Part shown: piece after piece, positions 1 through 8,763 of the stretch | How positions within the stretch are numbered: position 1 is the stretch's first letter | Layout: each line of letters opens with the position of its first letter | From: Candidatus Kryptoniota bacterium | GTDB taxonomy: Bacteria; Bacteroidota; Ignavibacteria; Kryptoniales; JAKASW01 | Length of the DNA stretch: 64,000 nt | Assembly: GCA_024641705.1 (NCBI GenBank) | Contig: JAHECO010000017.1 | Coordinates: 19,429 to 83,428, forward strand | Reading direction: 5' to 3' | Position numbers and translations under genes: made by a program | The notes under the pieces: generated by a model | Database searches by the model: none | Seen by the model: the letters and a program-made list of their open reading frames with translations, nothing else | What the model was told of the DNA's origin: nothing

Positions 1-612
1 GAAGTCGGCCTTCTTGAGAGTGAACTCGATCCTTGTAGACGGGTTGAACGGGTTGGGATAGCCGATCAGGCCCTGGTCTTCTGCTTCTCCGGCAACGAGG
101 TCCGCCTTGCTGTCATTGGAAGAGACTCCCAGTGCTGCGAGAAAGGCTTCGTCTTCGGAAGAGGTATATTTCTGCCTCATCTCGGCAATTGCAGACTGCG
201 ACGCCGCTCTCTCACTTTCCGAAAATCCTTCCAACATCGCAAGTTGCATAAGCGCGAACTTCTCATCGTCAGCATCCTTCATCCTCAGATTCTGCGCCAT
301 ATCCCTGGCTTCAGCATACCGACCGGACGCGGCATACATCATCGTGAGGAGTCTCGACGCGGTCTTCTCAAGGTCCTCGAAATTCTTTGCCTGGAACGCT
401 GTCAATCTCGACTCCATCAGGCTTATGAGCGACGCATCCTTAGAATCCCTGTACACGTCAAATATGCTGGCTAGTGCCTTCTCCTTGAAGTCACTTGTGT
501 AATTTCCGTCGAGCACTGACTCGTAGATCTTGATCGACTCCGAGTATAAACCGTTGAACCGGGCGTCAAGAGCCTTTTCTATGAGAACCTCCTCATCTGT
601 TGGTTGAGACTC
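1..612 (-). pseudogene. C-terminal part of a secreted protein with NPFNP sorting domain, cut off by an in-frame stop and by the window edge
   Basis: The reading frame is the same one used by the matrixin-like gene at 613-2895 and continues directly past its TAG (613-615). About 204 codons are open to the window edge. They encode an acidic alpha-helical stretch with TPR-like character (for example the segment ARFNGLYSESIKIYESVLDG). The visible end is LIGYPNPFNPSTRIEFTL, the start of a type A C-terminal sorting domain of the kind used by type IX secretion. I see no convincing start codon with a ribosome binding site after the TAG. I therefore read it as the lost tail of the upstream protein rather than a separate gene. 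The order beta-helix, TPR-like region, NPFNP domain is known in secreted proteins of this group. The true C-terminus lies outside the window. Confidence 0.7.
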
Positions 613-2895
613 CTAACCTTTGGCAATAAGAGGGCCTCCGTCGATACAATCATCTTCAAGCGATGCCGACCAGGGAATGTATTGTATTGTGGAGCCGCTT
701 GCATAGAATTTTGATGTGTTCGGTGGATCCGAACCCCACCAGTTCCTTTTCACACCCACCACGCATGAAAGTGTCGTGTAAACGTTGTAAAGGGAATTGT
801 CATAGATTTGATTGCAGGCGCCGTCATAGTATGTAAGCTGTCCTGCCGTGCGGATCCTTGTGATGCCGATTATAGGATTGCTTGTCCTGTAAGCGATGAG
901 GCCGTAGTCATTATCGGTCACGATATTGTCCCCGGAGCCCGTTGTCCCGGATGTGGGGGATGAGCTGTAGTCACACAATATTCCGAAAAGGGAGTTGGTG
1001 ATGTAGTTAGCTTTTATGGTTGCGGTCGAGGAGGTGAGGTAGATGCCGCCGTAGTATCGGTGGCCGCCGTAGGTCCCACAGGACAGGAGGTTGTTCAGAT
1101 AGATATACGGGCATGCGGTTCCGTTGCCGTTGAGGATAATGCCGTAATAGTGAACGTCCTGAATCGTATTCCCGCTGATGGTGGGGGATGAATTCCCCTG
1201 GATTATGATGCCGTGTCCTGCGCCAAGGTTCTGGATTGTGCATCCGTTCAGGGAGCCGGTAGATCCCTGCGCGAATCGGATACCACTCCATGAATTGGAT
1301 TGCCCTGTTATAGTGCAGGATGAAATGTGTGGAGAAGAATTGTAGAACCTAAGTGCTGCAGCATCTGTGCCGCTGAAATCGGAGTTCTGGAAAGTGCAGT
1401 GCTCTATGACTAGGTTGCTACAGTTTGTGGCGCAGATCGGCTCATGGGCGTAATAAAAATCACAATACTGAAGTGATGAATTAGTGGAGTTATTAATCAC
1501 GAAGCCCTGCCAGTACGATCCGGCTGAACCGGTGAAGGTGACATGCTGTGAAGAGCTGCCCGTAACGCTGAGGGGACCGTTGACTGTCAAGGACACGGAG
1601 GGCGAGAAGCATAAGGTTTTACCACCTTCTATCGCAAGGGTCTTTCCGGAAGATAGAGTGACATTTCCCGTAACATTGATATTATTCAGATTGGCGGAGA
1701 ACACGACACTGTGAGTACAGTTGCCAGACACCGACGAAGCAGTGTGCTGGTAGACTCTTCCCGCTAGATCACCGTCCGTCTCACCTCGGATGGGACACGT
1801 TTTGTCCATATAGACGGGGTACATCATAGAATTGCTATTGCTCACGTGCTGCAACCCTATCCCGTGTCCCAGTTCATGTGCGAGTACTTCTACGAAATCT
1901 ATTTGGCTGAGCGTACGAGATGACGGCGGTGTCTGATTAAAATACCAAGCAGAAGTGCCAATATCGTAATTGAACCACACATCGACGCCCGTGTTGCTAT
2001 TTGGCCCATAAAAAACGCCATTCACCAAATCATTAGGATACGTGTGAGTTTCGGCGAGTCTGTTCGTGTTGCCGGGGTTGTACCACGATATGACACTGAA
2101 ATCATCATCAACTCGCCCAGCAGTTGTAGTGAACGGCGAAGCATTTTGTAGCGTCAAGAAAGAATACTGATCTAACCAGAGTGAATACGCCGTAGTAGCC
2201 AGACCTGCGATCCCGTTTGTATCCGGCGCGCCTGACGGGGCGTTGGAAGGATTATAATGTACTTGCACCGGGACATAAGACGTATTCCATGTAAAGTTCC
2301 ATGTGATAAATTCACCATTCAGATGCGAACCGGCGGACATTACGGTGTTTTCTCTCCCTTGCTTTCTTAATGAGTAGCTTACGCCATTTGCAGTTTGCCG
2401 AGGTAGTTCATTGGGGAAGACGGTTCTTTGCCCATCATGGATTTCTTTGATTTGCTGTTTAAATTCGTCGATGCCGATCTGTGTCCCTTTGATAATCCCA
2501 CCCTCTGCGGTGAACTTTCCGTTATAAAGCCCCATCGTGCTGTATCCATCGGCAGTCGGGAACAAACAGATTATGAAATGCTCATCGACAGTGTATGGCG
2601 GATCCCATTCTGTTTCAAAGAAGCGAAGATCGGAATTCACGTGCCCCCTTCGGATGACAATCTCTGCCGGACAGTCTCCTGCAATCTTGTCGACAACCGA
2701 AAGAGTTATCCAAGCTTCGCCTGTCGAGATATTGGAGATCGCCTTGAACGTGATATCCTTGACAACTACTTCCACGATTAGAGGAGCTTCTTTCACAACG
2801 ACTTCTGGTTGCTGAATGAGGATGGAAGTTCCCAGCACAGGCAATGCCGTCATTGCGGTGAACAAAGCAAATATGAAAACGCACAAGGTTTTCAT
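613..2895 (-). CDS. Secreted matrixin-like metalloprotease with right-handed beta-helix region
   Basis: A 760-residue predicted exported protein. The start is well supported: AAAGGAGG lies 6 nt before the ATG and residues 1-22 form a signal peptide. Residues about 341-351 hold HELGHGIGLQH, the HExxHxxGxxH zinc motif of metzincins, and the following SMMYP is the Met-turn. The likely role is an extracellular zinc endopeptidase; the substrate is unknown. Residues about 400-750 are full of short N/S/G-rich rungs (SGNTIQDV, LNNLLSCG type), as in NosD/pectate-lyase beta-helices. The frame ends ...PLIAKG then TAG, but coding continues in the same frame into a TPR-like region and an NPFNP sorting domain (1-612). 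If the stop is real, the protease lacks its sorting signal and may not be exported correctly. Confidence 0.8.
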   Translation of the reverse strand: MKTLCVFIFALFTAMTALPVLGTSILIQQPEVVVKEAPLIVEVVVKDITFKAISNISTGEAWITLSVVDKIAGDCPAEIVIRRGHVNSDLRFFETEWDPPYTVDEHFIICLFPTADGYSTMGLYNGKFTAEGGIIKGTQIGIDEFKQQIKEIHDGQRTVFPNELPRQTANGVSYSLRKQGRENTVMSAGSHLNGEFITWNFTWNTSYVPVQVHYNPSNAPSGAPDTNGIAGLATTAYSLWLDQYSFLTLQNASPFTTTAGRVDDDFSVISWYNPGNTNRLAETHTYPNDLVNGVFYGPNSNTGVDVWFNYDIGTSAWYFNQTPPSSRTLSQIDFVEVLAHELGHGIGLQHVSNSNSMMYPVYMDKTCPIRGETDGDLAGRVYQHTASSVSGNCTHSVVFSANLNNINVTGNVTLSSGKTLAIEGGKTLCFSPSVSLTVNGPLSVTGSSSQHVTFTGSAGSYWQGFVINNSTNSSLQYCDFYYAHEPICATNCSNLVIEHCTFQNSDFSGTDAAALRFYNSSPHISSCTITGQSNSWSGIRFAQGSTGSLNGCTIQNLGAGHGIIIQGNSSPTISGNTIQDVHYYGIILNGNGTACPYIYLNNLLSCGTYGGHRYYGGIYLTSSTATIKANYITNSLFGILCDYSSSPTSGTTGSGDNIVTDNDYGLIAYRTSNPIIGITRIRTAGQLTYYDGACNQIYDNSLYNVYTTLSCVVGVKRNWWGSDPPNTSKFYASGSTIQYIPWSASLEDDCIDGGPLIAKG

Positions 2896-2926
2896 TTTAA
2901 GCCTCCTTTCATAAGTTGCGGTTTTG

Positions 2927-3490
2927 TTACCTACACGGGTACAGCGGATACTCAGGCATAGGAATGAAGTATCCTATGGAACAGGCCGTAACGATGCTAT
3001 CCTCATAATGGATCTGAAACATATGCTGATTAATACAATAGGCCTCGTCGATCCAGTTCTGCTGTGGGAAGTTGAGACTTCTATCAGGCGAACCGTACGC
3101 TTGATGGACTTGGCTAAGCAGTGATCCTACGCCAATGCCCTCCTTCGTTCTTCCTTTGTATGCTGGCCCAATGGAGATCTCATCAAGAGGTCCGTAGTCT
3201 ACTCCACTGTCGATGAAGCAAAAGTGAATTTTCATAATTGGATTGACTCGTGAGCCCTCATCATAAAAGTAAGCTCGCCACGACCGGTAAATTCCATCAG
3301 CCCAACCGACACTTGTGGGATTTCCAAGTTTTGCCACTACCGTCTCTTTCAGATCTCCAAGTTTTATGCCTTCCACTCCCTCTCCTGGCACAATAATGCC
3401 TTGGCCTCCGTTGTCTGGCTGAGTTGCCTGCTTACAGGTCGACAACAAAATGCTGAGCATAGCAACTGAGAGCGTCACAATTGTTCGCAT
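2927..3490 (-). CDS. Putative lipoprotein of unknown function
   Basis: 187 residues from the chosen ATG at 3490, which has AAGGAC 9 nt upstream and places a hydrophobic segment (about residues 3-18) right at the N-terminus. A start 10 codons earlier would bury it. The segment ends in LLSTC, a weak lipobox because Thr at -1 is unusual, so it may be a lipoprotein or an ordinary exported protein. The mature part contains VEGIKLGDLKETVVAKLG, resembling the short beta-alpha repeat of secreted proteins that measure trajectories of small folds, but I cannot name a family. It lies 31 nt upstream of the matrixin-like gene on the same strand, so the two may be co-transcribed. Confidence 0.6.
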   Translation of the reverse strand: MRTIVTLSVAMLSILLSTCKQATQPDNGGQGIIVPGEGVEGIKLGDLKETVVAKLGNPTSVGWADGIYRSWRAYFYDEGSRVNPIMKIHFCFIDSGVDYGPLDEISIGPAYKGRTKEGIGVGSLLSQVHQAYGSPDRSLNFPQQNWIDEAYCINQHMFQIHYEDSIVTACSIGYFIPMPEYPLYPCR

Positions 3491-3718
3491 ATTAAATGTC
3501 CTTAACTGTTCCTCGTGCATGTTATCTGCACTGAAAAATTGAAAGATTCCCGCGTCAAAATCACTCTGCGGCCTTCCGAGTCCTTTCTATCCGCACTCCG
3601 AGGAACTGATCCTGCCCTGACAGCCCTAACTTACTCACTACAGCAGCACCGCGCAATCAGTGGATCACCTGATTTTTACTTCCGGCGTTCTTTGCCCTTT
3701 TGAAGCTCGATATCCATG

Positions 3719-3979
3719 TTAACACAACACGTTGGGCGAGAGCGACGGGAGCCGGCGACTCAATATCCTTGCAATAGCTTCAGCTTCATTCCTTGCCCCA
3801 AGTTTCCTGTAGGCAGACGCCAGATGCGTGTCCACCGTGTGAACGCTGACGTGCAGATTATCTCCAATTTCCTTGCGAGTGAAGCCTTTTGCTAGAAACC
3901 CCAGAATCTTCACCTCAGTTGCGGTAAGTGCAAACTCTTCCCTGAGGATATTTGCGAGCTCATCCTGTCCTGATTTCAT
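3719..3979 (-). CDS. HTH-only LuxR/GerE-type regulator
   Basis: 86 residues. Residues about 17-75 form a complete GerE/LuxR helix-turn-helix (LTATEVKILGFLAKGFTRKE followed by VSVHTVDTHLASAYRKLGA), the DNA-binding domain normally found at the end of response regulators. Here it stands alone, with about 16 residues in front and no receiver or sensor domain. The start is supported by GGAGAGC 5 nt upstream. The open frame does not extend to an upstream receiver domain, so it is either a genuinely small regulator or the surviving tail of a larger one. It is divergent from hprK, with a G-homopolymer in the shared intergenic region. Its targets are unknown. Confidence 0.75.
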   Translation of the reverse strand: MKSGQDELANILREEFALTATEVKILGFLAKGFTRKEIGDNLHVSVHTVDTHLASAYRKLGARNEAEAIARILSRRLPSLSPNVLC

Positions 3980-4130
3980 ATGCTCTCCGGTTTCTTGCGG
4001 ACAAACATGCTCCCTGTGAGAAGAACGAGTTATCTCTTCCTTCTCATGAGTCTTGCGCTAGTATCCCGGCGAGGAGCTCCCGAATCTCTATCCTGTTCAG
4101 CTATCGCGATTTATTCGCAACTCTTATGAG

Positions 4131-4150
4131 TATAATAGACGGGGGGGGGG
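4131..4150 (+). promoter_or_regulatory. TATAAT -10-like box followed by a run of ten G
   Basis: In the 286-bp gap between the LuxR-type gene and hprK, TATAAT (4131-4136) is followed after AGAC by an uninterrupted G10 tract (4141-4150). There is no good -35 box at 17 bp (GATTTA), so the promoter call is weak. Homopolymeric G tracts of this length slip during replication and, placed at a transcription start, can vary expression. Otherwise I see no gene or RNA in this gap. Confidence 0.3.
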
Positions 4151-4265
4151 TAAGTCAAGTATCATGCACTTCAGGTGCGGTCGTACCGGCGCAATTGGTC
4201 GTGGGTTCGCTTATCCTCCCTTTTAGGGTGCATTTCCGCGCTTTTGTTCATATATTTTTAGCGTT

Positions 4266-5282
4266 ATGGCATCACGTGTTTGGGATACCAAGGAAATAAG
4301 GCGGAAAAGCGTCAGCGTCGGCGAGCTGTACAAGACGATGCATGAAAAGACGAAGCTCCAGCCGATTAACGGCGATATCGGGCATGCCAAACTTATCACC
4401 GATAAGAACATTCACCGACCCGGGTTGGCCCTTGCGGGTTATGTCGAGCTGTTCACTTTCAATCGGGTACAGATCTTCGGAAACACCGAGGTCCGTTACC
4501 TGAGCTCGCTCAAACTCGAGGACAGGCGGCGGGCGCTCCAGACGATCATGCAGTTCGATATCCCGTGCATCATCATCGCCGACAGCAACGAACTCGAAGA
4601 GGAGCTGATCGATCTCATCACGGAACACGGCGTCTCTGTATTCAGGAGCACTCTCGAGACGACCCGGCTGATCTATTTTCTCGGCGAGTTTCTCGACGAA
4701 GTCTTCGCCCCCAGCACCGTCATACACGGCTCGCTCGTCGACGTGTACGGGATCGGGCTGCTGTTCGTCGGTAAGAGCGGGATAGGGAAGAGCGAGATTG
4801 CGCTCGACCTCGTGGAGCGCGGCCACAGGCTGGTGGCCGACGACGCAGTCGGAGTCTACCGCCAGGGCGAGGACATCCTCATGGGCAGAAGCTCCGGCAT
4901 CGCGCAGCACTTCATGGAAGTCAGGGGACTCGGAGTGATAGACGTGCGGAGCGTGTTCGGCATACGCGCGGTCAGGAAACGCAAGAGGATCGAAGTTGTA
5001 GTCGAGCTCGAGGAATGGGATTCGAGTCAGGAATATACGCGCACGGGGCTGGACCACGAGTTCATATCCATGCTGGGCGTGGAGACTCCGTTCATAAAGC
5101 TCCCCATCCTCCCAGGCAAGAACATCACCGTCATCGCGGAAGTCATCGCGCTGAGCCATCTGCTGCGCTCCTACGATTACGACGCGGCGGAAGTCTTCAA
5201 CCAAAAGATCCAGGAAGCGATCAGGAAAAAGAAGAAAGAAGGCACCGGAGCAAGCCGGTACTTCGAAAGGGATTTTGAGTAG
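4266..5282 (+). CDS. hprK: HPr kinase/phosphorylase
   Basis: 338 residues, typical length. HprK phosphorylates Ser46 of HPr with ATP or PPi and removes it again, linking sugar uptake to carbon status; in bacteria without a full PTS it may act on an HPr-like partner. The N-terminal domain (about 1-140) is followed by HGSLV (about 154-158), P-loop GKSGIGKS (169-176), LVADDAV, and the family signature MEVRGLGVIDVRSVFG (about 217-232). The ATG start has no clear Shine-Dalgarno, which is common in Bacteroidota. The stop is one base before the next ATG, so it is probably co-transcribed with the SDR gene. No HPr gene is visible in the window. Confidence 0.95.
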   Translation: MASRVWDTKEIRRKSVSVGELYKTMHEKTKLQPINGDIGHAKLITDKNIHRPGLALAGYVELFTFNRVQIFGNTEVRYLSSLKLEDRRRALQTIMQFDIPCIIIADSNELEEELIDLITEHGVSVFRSTLETTRLIYFLGEFLDEVFAPSTVIHGSLVDVYGIGLLFVGKSGIGKSEIALDLVERGHRLVADDAVGVYRQGEDILMGRSSGIAQHFMEVRGLGVIDVRSVFGIRAVRKRKRIEVVVELEEWDSSQEYTRTGLDHEFISMLGVETPFIKLPILPGKNITVIAEVIALSHLLRSYDYDAAEVFNQKIQEAIRKKKKEGTGASRYFERDFE

Positions 5283-5283
5283 A

Positions 5284-6057
5284 ATGTCGAAAAGCAGAAC
5301 TTCGAAGAAACAGAAAGAGTCAAAGTCGCTCCCGACACCGGCCGGAAGTCTCGCCGGCAAGGTCGCAATTGTAACGGGCGGGTCGAGAGGGATCGGCAAG
5401 TTCATCGCGAGGCGGCTTGCGCAGGATGGCGCATCGGTTGTGATAGCCGGCCGGACTATGGCGGACCTCAGGGTCACCGCCGAAGAGATCGCGGCCGATG
5501 GCGGACGCATCATAGCGGTGCAGACCGACGTGTCGAACGAGAAGAGCGTCCACAGGCTCCTCTCGAAGACGTTGACCGAGTTCGGCACGATCGATATCCT
5601 GATCAACAATGCCGGCCAATATATGGAAAAGGCGGTCACCGATATGTCGGTCGGAGACTGGAACAACGTAATCGGTACAAACCTCACCGGCCCGTTCCTG
5701 CTGTCGCGGGCTGTCCTGCCGGAGATGATTGAGAAGCTGGACGGGACGATAGTGATGATCTCTTCGACTTCCGGCAAGAGGGCGAAGGCGAATTCCGCCG
5801 CGTACTCCGCTTCCAAGTTCGCGATCGAAGGCTTTTCCGAGGCGCTCCTCCGTGAAGTGAGGGACTACAACGTCCGCGTCATCGTGGTGACCCCGAGCTC
5901 GGTAGACTCGAGCGACAGGGAAAGCAGGCAGATCCTCAAGGGCGGAAAAGGGGCCCGCCTCCGTGCGGAGGACGTCGCCGAGACCGTCATTGCCGCGATC
6001 AAGCTCCCCCCGCGCGCGCTCGTGAGGGAAGTGGAGCTCTGGGCGACAAATCCGTAG
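5284..6057 (+). CDS. Short-chain dehydrogenase/reductase (SDR)
   Basis: 257 residues. After a basic, Ser/Lys-rich extension of about 24 residues comes a classical SDR: KVAIVTGGSRGIG (dinucleotide-binding TGxxxGxG), NNAGQY, the catalytic Ser in MISSTSG and the YSASK Tyr-Lys pair. It should be an NAD(P)-dependent oxidoreductase of the FabG/3-ketoacyl-ACP reductase-like group; the substrate cannot be told from sequence. I start it at the ATG at 5284, just after the hprK stop; an overlapping TTG at 5275 is possible but less likely. The tight junction suggests translational coupling with hprK. The Lys-rich N-terminal tail is unusual for SDRs. Confidence 0.9.
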   Translation: MSKSRTSKKQKESKSLPTPAGSLAGKVAIVTGGSRGIGKFIARRLAQDGASVVIAGRTMADLRVTAEEIAADGGRIIAVQTDVSNEKSVHRLLSKTLTEFGTIDILINNAGQYMEKAVTDMSVGDWNNVIGTNLTGPFLLSRAVLPEMIEKLDGTIVMISSTSGKRAKANSAAYSASKFAIEGFSEALLREVRDYNVRVIVVTPSSVDSSDRESRQILKGGKGARLRAEDVAETVIAAIKLPPRALVREVELWATNP

Positions 6058-6190
6058 CAAAGCGGATTCAGAATTCCCGACCTATCGTCAGGACAGGTTT
6101 AGATTTTGAGTTTTGAATTGGCCTTGGGATGTTCTCAATGGAGAGGCCCAGGGCCTTTGAGTTTCTACCGTTGACACTTTACCGTACATT

Positions 6191-7180
6191 ATGTCTACCT
6201 TTGAGCCTTCTTATATAAAGCTTTACGAATCCGGGGAGCTCCAACGGCGAGTAGAGGTACTCGACGGGATGCTTGCCTCGTGCGATATCTGCCCCCTCGA
6301 TTGCAAAGTCGACAGGAAGAAGGGTGAAATTGCGAGGTGTTATTCGCGTTACCTTCCCATAGTGAGTTCCTACTGTCCTCACTTCGGCGAAGAACCGCCG
6401 CTCGTTGGCACAAACGGGGCGGGGAATATCTTCTTCGGCAATTGTAACCTGCGTTGTGTCTACTGCCAGAACTTCCAGATCAGCCAGAACTACAAAGCCG
6501 AGTTGAAGAACGAGGTGGGCTTCGAACGGCTGGCGCATATCATGCTGGAGCTCCAGGCTAAAGGCTGTCACAATATCGGACTAGTCTCGCCTACGCACTT
6601 CGTCCCGCAGATCGTCAGGGCGCTCGCGATAGCGGTCCAAAAAGGATTGCGGCTTCCCATCATCTATAATACCAACGCTTACGATTCCGTGGATGTGCTG
6701 CGGCTCCTGGACGGGATCGTCGACATATACCTGCCGGACCTCAAGTATGCGGAAGAGTCGGACGGCTATTCGTATTCGAAGGTGAAGGAGTATCCGAAGT
6801 TCGCGCGGCTGGCGCTGAAGGAGATGCACAGACAGGTGGACAGCGAGCTGGTATTTGGAGACGACGATGTTTTGAAGCGCGGACTTCTGATAAGGCACCT
6901 CGTGCTCCCGAACGACCTGGCGGGAAGTGAGAAGACGCTCGGATGGATCGCAGATGAATTGGGGAACGATGTAGCGCTCTCCGTCATGTCGCAATACTAT
7001 CCGACGAATAAGGCCGAGTCGATCACACTCCTGAGCAGACACATCCGCGAGTCGGAATACAATAGAGTGCTCGAGCTACTCGACAGGTTCGGCTTCGAGA
7101 ACGGATGGATGCAGAATTTCGAGAGCAAAGACTATTATAAGCCGGACTTTACAGATCGGGTAGAGCCGTTTAAGAGATAA
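6191..7180 (+). CDS. PflX-type radical SAM protein
   Basis: 329 residues. The N-terminal part has two Cys groups (CDICPLDCKVD and ARCYSRY), followed by the radical SAM cluster motif CNLRCVYC (C85, C89, C92) that binds the 4Fe-4S cluster and SAM. The overall layout, including GNCNLRCVYCQNFQISQ and YNTNAYDSVDVL, fits the PflX-like family (COG1313), annotated as putative pyruvate formate-lyase activating enzymes. The true substrate of the family is not settled, and no glycyl-radical enzyme is nearby. The ATG is chosen because it opens the conserved region. It is preceded by a 133-bp gap and appears monocistronic. Confidence 0.85.
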   Translation: MSTFEPSYIKLYESGELQRRVEVLDGMLASCDICPLDCKVDRKKGEIARCYSRYLPIVSSYCPHFGEEPPLVGTNGAGNIFFGNCNLRCVYCQNFQISQNYKAELKNEVGFERLAHIMLELQAKGCHNIGLVSPTHFVPQIVRALAIAVQKGLRLPIIYNTNAYDSVDVLRLLDGIVDIYLPDLKYAEESDGYSYSKVKEYPKFARLALKEMHRQVDSELVFGDDDVLKRGLLIRHLVLPNDLAGSEKTLGWIADELGNDVALSVMSQYYPTNKAESITLLSRHIRESEYNRVLELLDRFGFENGWMQNFESKDYYKPDFTDRVEPFKR

Positions 7181-7322
7181 ACAGGGAAGAACGGAGCAGG
7201 GAAAACGGCGAATGGAGAACGGAGCGCCACGATACAGATTCCAGATTCGTCTGATCGGTGATAAACTGCCCTGTTCTTCGGGATCGGTGTGTTTTCGTTT
7301 CCATCAGCTTTTCTGCGGGTCG

Positions 7323-7544
7323 TCACTCATCCGGGTAGCCCGGTGGTTTGTCGTCATCTTCCTCGAACGGAAAGAAAATCTCGCGCGCTTCGGGATTCCC
7401 CTTTTCCTTTATTGAAATCCCCTTCGGGTATATTTCAAGGTCCACTTTATCCTTCAAATACCCCGCGATGATCGCTGCAAAAAGTTCCTCTTCCTCCCTT
7501 CGCGTCATGCGCCGCGAAGGCACACCACTCTTTTCGTCATCCAT
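7323..7544 (-). CDS. Small acidic protein of unknown function
   Basis: 73 residues from the ATG at 7544, which has a GAAAGAGAG purine stretch upstream; the frame is open 13 codons further but without a better start. The protein has an N-terminal basic patch (RRMTRREEEE), a helix (LFAAIIAGYLKD), then a beta-like stretch and an acidic C-terminal tail (FEEDDDKPPGYPDE). No membrane segment or signal. Codon composition resembles the neighbours and both flanks are non-coding, so it is likely a real small gene. I do not recognise the family. Confidence 0.55.
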   Translation of the reverse strand: MDDEKSGVPSRRMTRREEEELFAAIIAGYLKDKVDLEIYPKGISIKEKGNPEAREIFFPFEEDDDKPPGYPDE

Positions 7545-7696
7545 GACGTTCTCTCTTTCAGTTAGAATTGCGCCTATTTTCACTCTTCCTGAGTGTTCTA
7601 CTAGTTCTTATCGGTAGAGGGTGGTGTAAACTTTACCGGCAAAATGCGCACTGCTACTCAATCAGATCATGAAACCCGCGAGGAAGTGAGTCGAAG

Positions 7697-8383
7697 TTAT
7701 CGCCGGTGGAGTCGCAACTTAGCGGCTTTGAACACCGATTCGAACATCGGCCTCGTCAGCCTCCCCGTGAATGTGTTCTGCTGACTGGGATGATACGACG
7801 CGAGGAGGGTAAGCCGGTCGTTTACTTTGACGACCCCGCCGTGGGCGAACCGGGGCGTCTTCCTGAAATGCACCTTTCCCGTCTCTTTGAGCGCGCCGAT
7901 CGTGCGGTCGAACGCCAGCTTGCCGAGCGCAATGACGATGCGAATTTCCGAGAGGATCGAAAGTTCTTCCAAAAGGTAAGGGCGGCAATTTGCGATCTCC
8001 TCCGCCAGGAGTTTGTTCTGCGGAGGCGCACACCTTGCGACTGCGGTGATGTAGCAATCTGTAAGCGTGAGGCCGTCGTCGGCGGAAAGGGAATTCTCGA
8101 CGTTTGAAAATCCAAATTTGTGAAGTGCCCTGTAGAGCCACTCTCCGCTCCTGTCGCCGGTGAACATGCGTCCGGTTCTGTTGGCGCCGTGAGCGGCAGG
8201 GGCCAATCCTACTATCAGCAGCCTGGCTTTCGGGTCGCCGAATCCCGGGACCGGTTTGCCCCAGTAGGTCTGATCCGAGAACCGTTTCACCTTCTCTCTC
8301 GCGACTTGCTCCCGCCACTCGACGAGCCGCGGACACTTCCGGCAAGCCGCGATTGAGGCATTGAGACTCGTGATTGGATCCAT
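7697..8383 (-). CDS. Uracil-DNA glycosylase, family 5 (UDGb)-like
   Basis: 228 residues. It removes uracil from DNA by cleaving the N-glycosidic bond, starting base-excision repair. Cys14 and Cys17 (CRKC), with two later Cys at about 118 and 133, fit the four 4Fe-4S ligands of family 4/5 enzymes. Motif 1 is GLAPAAHGANRTGRMFTGD (about 59-77). The Ala-rich GLAPAAHG form is that of family 5 (UDGb) rather than family 4 (GEAPG). Motif 2 is HPSQQNTFTGRLT near the C-terminus. The ATG start is followed directly by the conserved region, and the gene stands alone between non-coding flanks. Confidence 0.88.
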   Translation of the reverse strand: MDPITSLNASIAACRKCPRLVEWREQVAREKVKRFSDQTYWGKPVPGFGDPKARLLIVGLAPAAHGANRTGRMFTGDRSGEWLYRALHKFGFSNVENSLSADDGLTLTDCYITAVARCAPPQNKLLAEEIANCRPYLLEELSILSEIRIVIALGKLAFDRTIGALKETGKVHFRKTPRFAHGGVVKVNDRLTLLASYHPSQQNTFTGRLTRPMFESVFKAAKLRLHRR

Positions 8384-8763
8384 TTTTTGTTCCAGAGTTT
8401 TCGATCAAATAATCACCCACGCCCCGCATTGAAGCACTGTGGGGAAGGCTCAAACCTCTCCTAATAGAAGAGGACCCTCATTCTATTGCTGGACAGGTGT
8501 GTGAAAGGCATGGACTCATTGAGGTGAGGTCGGTTTCTTTCGTCGCCTATCCGCCACAGACTGACGAACTGAAAATCCCTGTCAATGTCTTCTCGGATCT
8601 CCCTTTGTTCCGTAAGTGATGCGGTCAGTTTTACAGACCTCACCCTAACCCTCTCCTTTGAGGAAAGAGGGCTGAAGGAGATAAATTGTTTCTGAATTCT
8701 CGGAGACATGGCAGTAAGTCGTTCTATCGACGATAGTGGAAGACATTTGTGCTCGATGCAGGT
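8384..8763. other. 380-bp gap with repeat-like sequence, no convincing gene
   Basis: A small open frame on the minus strand (8461-8709) encodes a low-complexity peptide and lacks a ribosome binding site. The stretch around 8640-8690 has the CCCTAACCCTCTCC...GAGGAAAGAGGG look of an intergenic palindrome. Part of it (GAGAAGACATTGAC on the minus strand, about 8580-8600) recurs at about 50810 on the plus strand, again in non-coding DNA. I read it as a degenerate dispersed repeat and not a gene. Confidence 0.4.

Noticed and set aside
613..615. TAG read as pyrrolysine or as part of a recoded genetic code
   Set aside because: Other genes here end in TAG normally and no pyrrolysine genes are seen in the window.
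4272..5816. Long open frame on the minus strand opposite hprK and the SDR gene
   Set aside because: It mirrors two certain genes, has no start signals, and reads as low-complexity antisense translation of GC-rich codons.
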